Part shown: positions 52,248 to 54,864 of the stretch, piece by piece
Position numbering within the stretch: the first letter of the stretch is position 1
Layout of the letters: each line of letters begins with the position of its first letter
Assembly (NCBI RefSeq): GCF_900115145.1
Contig: NZ_FOVL01000023.1
Coordinates: forward strand, 1 to 54,864
DNA length: 54,864 nucleotides
Direction of reading: 5' to 3'
Source: Salegentibacter flavus
Lineage (GTDB): Bacteria; Bacteroidota; Bacteroidia; Flavobacteriales; Flavobacteriaceae
The notes under the pieces: model-generated
Database searches by the model: none
What the model was told of the DNA's origin: nothing
The model's input: the letters and a program-made list of their open reading frames with translations, nothing else
Position numbers and translations under genes: made by a program

Positions 52248-53399
52248 TTAGCTATAACGAAAAATTGCATTCATTTTAGAACTATTTTCCGGCATTTGTT
52301 CTTCATCAAGGAGGAATACATTTCCTCCCTGATTGAGTACATTCCGGGCTGCCCAGTTCATAAGGGAGAAATTCCCGTTGCGCTGGCCTTCCTGGATATC
52401 CACCTTCATCTTATCTTCATTATAGGTGCCCCAAATTTCCGCATTTCTGTCAAGAAACAAGGTATCTACTTTACCTTGGTGAACCCCCGGTAGAATATCG
52501 TGAATGCTAACTGCCGTTTTTCCATTCTGATCATGAAACTGGTTTAACTTGTCGCGCTTTTGTTTTTCAAAGAGTGGCTCTATGGTTTCCCAGGCGCGTT
52601 GGTGTAAGCCAAGCATATCGGTGTCCTTTGGATTTCCGGTAACAGCTTCCGGATATAAATTATCATAAGTGTTGGCTTCCTTGTAAATTGGGAAAAGATA
52701 ATCCTGACAAGCAACCAGCAATGGTAATTTTTCTTCCTGTAAAAGGGAATGTAATCCCTGATCTACAGCTCTGAAAAACCTAAAGATCTCATTTTTGCGT
52801 TCCCGATCGGCGCCTGCATGGCCATGCATAGCCTGTTGTCCCATGGAGCTGGCGCTACTTTTTTGCTGAAGGCTCTTTTCTTCATAATCATAACCCACTG
52901 TGTCCTCCAGACGTGCAGGTGTAAGATCATCTATTTTTACCGGTGTGATACTATACTTTGAAGCTTCAAAAAACTCTACATTCTCCACCTGAAGCGATAA
53001 CAGATAAAATCTGCCGTCTCCAGAGAACAAAGGCACTAAAGGTTTTAAATAGAATTCCCTGTTTATATAATAATGGGTATCGAATTTTAAAGGGAGAGTG
53101 AATTTTCTGAAAAAATCTTCTGCGACATAGATTGCCAAACCATCAGACTGGTGGCGCCAAAATCCCTTGTCGTTTAATAATTCCTGAATGGGCTCGTCGA
53201 GCTTTTCAATTTTATCTTTGGAAACTTCTTTTTTCTCTAGTTTATTTTTAATTTCTTTCCACAGGGATTTCAAGTGGGTCTTGCTTTTTTCCTCCAGCAC
53301 ATCCTTGCCTGCACGCTCTGTAGGAATAAAAATAGAAACACTTACTTCATTATTAAATCCTGCTAATTCCTGAAACTCTTTTTCACTTATTAATGACAT
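52248..53399 (-). CDS. baeRF-type (bacterial eRF1-like) protein, probably family 7
   Basis: 383 residues. VSVSIFIPTERAGKDVLEEKSKTHLKSLWKEIKNKL and FWRHQSDGLAIYVAEDFFRKFTLP match the opening domain of bacterial archaeo-eukaryotic release-factor-like proteins, and DRERKNEIFRFFRAVDQGLHSLLQEEKLPLLVACQDYLFPIYKEANTY and GKVDTLFLDRNAEIWGTYN the later domains. These proteins were proposed from comparative genomics to act on ribosomes. A methionine/glycine/His-rich loop (SSMGQQAMHGHAGAD) sits at the centre where eRF1 has its catalytic loop. Stand-alone gene with its own terminator. The family number is from memory. Confidence 0.6.
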   Translation of the reverse strand: MSLISEKEFQELAGFNNEVSVSIFIPTERAGKDVLEEKSKTHLKSLWKEIKNKLEKKEVSKDKIEKLDEPIQELLNDKGFWRHQSDGLAIYVAEDFFRKFTLPLKFDTHYYINREFYLKPLVPLFSGDGRFYLLSLQVENVEFFEASKYSITPVKIDDLTPARLEDTVGYDYEEKSLQQKSSASSMGQQAMHGHAGADRERKNEIFRFFRAVDQGLHSLLQEEKLPLLVACQDYLFPIYKEANTYDNLYPEAVTGNPKDTDMLGLHQRAWETIEPLFEKQKRDKLNQFHDQNGKTAVSIHDILPGVHQGKVDTLFLDRNAEIWGTYNEDKMKVDIQEGQRNGNFSLMNWAARNVLNQGGNVFLLDEEQMPENSSKMNAIFRYS

Positions 53400-53622
53400 A
53401 ATTTCATTTTTATTGGTTAAAACCTCAGGAGGAAAAATCTTTAGTTTTTCCTCGTATTTTTGTAGATAAAACTTAATGATAATATAAGCCGATTTGCCGT
53501 GATATCAAAGGTTTTATATCAAGGCTAGTGCTAAATTTTTCTTAAGAATTACCTGACCGGTGCACTGAGATTAATTTCTTCCTAAGGAATTGGGGTTACG
53601 AAAGCTTGGTTTAAGTTGTGAT

Positions 53623-54501
53623 TTAATGAGCGCCTTCAGGTTCTACGTGTATCAGCACATCAAAAATTTCGGGAAGCCGGGAGAGAAGTTTATTTTTTAC
53701 GTTATGGGCAATATCATGGCCTTCTTTCACTGTAATTTCTGCGTCTACTATTATATGAAGGTCTACGTGAAAATGCATCCCGGTTTTGCGAACAAAACAT
53801 TTTTCGGTTTCCAGGACTCCCGGTACTTTTTCGCTGGTTTCCCTTATATCCTCTATCATTTCATCGAACATATGTTCATCCATGACTTCTCCCAGGGCGG
53901 GCCGCAAGATTAAATAGGCATTATAGAGAATAAATCCTGAAGCTAGTAAAGCCGCCCAGTCATCGGCTGTTTCGTAGCCCGGGCCCATAAAAATCGCAAT
54001 CGAAATTCCAATAAAGGCCATAAGTGAAGTGATCGCGTCACTGCGATGATGCCAGGCATCAGCTTTTAAAGAAGTACTTTTGGTTTCGTCTCCTTTTTTT
54101 GAAAAGAACCGGTAAAAAACTTCTTTGATAATCACGATTACTGCGAGAACGATGAGGGTGTAGCCCGCCGGAGTTTTATGAGGGGTTCTAATATGCTCTA
54201 TGCTCTCATAAGCGATCACGGTGGCTGACACAACAAGAAAACCTACCACAGCGAAAGTGATTAAAGGTTCGGCTTTTCCGTGGCCGTAGGGATGATTTTC
54301 ATCGGGTGGTTTACTGGAATACTTCAAGCCAAGCAAAACCAGAAAAGATGAAAAAACATCGGTTGTGGACTCTATTCCGTCGGCAATTAAGGCATAGGAA
54401 TTTCCGAAGATTCCGGTGATGAATTTGGCAATGGCCAGCACTGCATTACCCGCAATACTCAAATAAGAGGCTTTGATGGCTTTTTGTGTGTTTTTGTTCA
54501 T
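53623..54501 (-). CDS. Cation diffusion facilitator (CDF) metal exporter
   Basis: 292 residues with six membrane helices and a C-terminal cytoplasmic metal-binding domain (about 210-292). The transport site is formed by ALIADGIESTTDVFSS in helix 2 and KADAWHHRSDAITS in helix 5 (Asp, His, Asp). The C-domain has HFHVDLHIIVDAEITVKEGHDIAH. Likely exports zinc, iron or related ions; the metal cannot be told with certainty. Its start codon is only about 15 bases from the end of an IS4-type element, so its native promoter has probably been replaced or displaced. Confidence 0.92.
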   Translation of the reverse strand: MNKNTQKAIKASYLSIAGNAVLAIAKFITGIFGNSYALIADGIESTTDVFSSFLVLLGLKYSSKPPDENHPYGHGKAEPLITFAVVGFLVVSATVIAYESIEHIRTPHKTPAGYTLIVLAVIVIIKEVFYRFFSKKGDETKSTSLKADAWHHRSDAITSLMAFIGISIAIFMGPGYETADDWAALLASGFILYNAYLILRPALGEVMDEHMFDEMIEDIRETSEKVPGVLETEKCFVRKTGMHFHVDLHIIVDAEITVKEGHDIAHNVKNKLLSRLPEIFDVLIHVEPEGAH

Positions 54502-54524
54502 CGGGAAATTTCATTACTGTCCAG

Positions 54525-54864
54525 TTAAAATAGACTGAGTGACAGTTGGTTATAATCAAGTTCTTTGACATTACTATAATCTATATTCATAAAAAGCTCA
54601 TTTATAGAGGTTTTATCTAATAATGAGATGCCCAAAACCTGTAATATTTCGTAGGTTGAATGCTGCAATTTCAGTTTATCTGCCACAATAGAGACCAGAC
54701 AGTAAGCACTTATCGCACAATAAATCTGGATTTTTACGGCATTTTCAGATGTTCCCCAGAAGGATTTTATTTTCAAGTGTTGTTTGACCCATTTAAAGAA
54801 AAGTTCCACCTGCCATCTTTTTTTGTACAGTAAGGCAACCTCCTCGGCAGTAACCTTCATGTTG
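54525..54864 (-). pseudogene. IS4-family transposase, C-terminal part (cut by window edge)
   Basis: About 113 residues to the window edge, ending QLSLSLF with TAA at 54527-54525. YKKRWQVELFFKWVKQHLK matches the IS4 signature Y-x2-R-x3-E-x6-K exactly; the Glu is the last DDE residue. The N-terminal part is missing because the window ends. Bases about 54515-54533 (ACTGTCCAGTTAAAATAG) probably include the terminal inverted repeat. Reading runs toward the CDF gene. Confidence 0.85.

Noticed and set aside
53400-53622. Promoter box TATTTTTG at 53455-53462 on the plus strand
   Set aside because: No plus-strand gene follows and no -33 box lies at a fitting distance. The gap otherwise shows only a short direct repeat (ATATCAA(A)GG twice near 53503-53525).
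53590-53913. 107-residue plus-strand ORF
   Set aside because: It is mostly opposite the CDF exporter C-terminus and shows no family features.
1-54864. tRNA, rRNA, CRISPR array, prophage or origin
   Set aside because: No cloverleaf, rRNA-like segment, regular spaced repeat, phage structural gene or dnaA-type cluster was found by reading; a tRNAscan or CRISPR search could not be run.

Overview
The window looks like chromosomal DNA of a marine or halophilic Flavobacteriaceae (Bacteroidota), in the range of Gramella/Christiangramia or Salegentibacter. The signs are: PorX of the type IX secretion system, an LpxC-FabZ fusion, SusC/TonB-type barrel receptors, small flavobacterial proteins, -7 boxes of the Bacteroidota form TAnnTTTG, and dispersed GC-rich palindromes in AT-rich DNA. 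Both ends are cut inside transposase genes (IS1182-type on the left, IS4-type on the right), so the window is probably one contig broken at repeated insertion sequences. Species assignment is inference.

Left part (1-14.7 kb): transposase tail; a TonB-receptor-like outer-membrane barrel; a minus-strand group prfB (with a programmed +1 frameshift), an ArsC-like reductase and a small membrane protein; a secreted zinc metalloprotease; threonine aldolase; YbaB; an S9 oligopeptidase; a CBS/cysteine-synthase-like PLP enzyme followed by an alpha-oxoamine synthase (a possible capnine or sphingoid-base pair); and an outer-membrane transporter-like protein.

Middle (14.7-29.2 kb): a DUF4834 / YfhO / glycosyltransferase / flippase operon for an envelope glycan; a secreted arginine-rich protein; uvrA; a sigma factor with a 50-residue companion gene; nth (no cysteines at all) divergent from bcp; alanine dehydrogenase; and a 47-residue secreted peptide gene overlapping a polytopic membrane protein gene.

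Envelope block (29.4-43 kb): tsaE and porX on the minus strand, then an HD phosphohydrolase, lpxD, lpxC/fabZ, lpxA, efp, a second lpxD-like gene and an NTF2-like gene, followed by sucD, fabG, a VWA membrane protein and a prohibitin-like SPFH protein. The lpx genes supply the first acylations and the deacetylation of lipid A.

Histidine operon (42.96-50.57 kb): hisG-D-C-B-H-A-F-IE in canonical order, preceded by a promoter, an 18-residue leader peptide with four consecutive His codons, a candidate antiterminator and a rho-independent terminator. This is a transcription attenuator and the clearest regulatory device in the window. Several gaps in the operon carry dispersed palindromes, one of which has become part of the HisH N-terminus.

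Right end (50.57-54.86 kb): pirin and a NYN-LOTUS protein, a baeRF-type release-factor-like protein, a CDF metal exporter and an IS4-type transposase fragment. No tRNA, rRNA, CRISPR array or prophage was seen.
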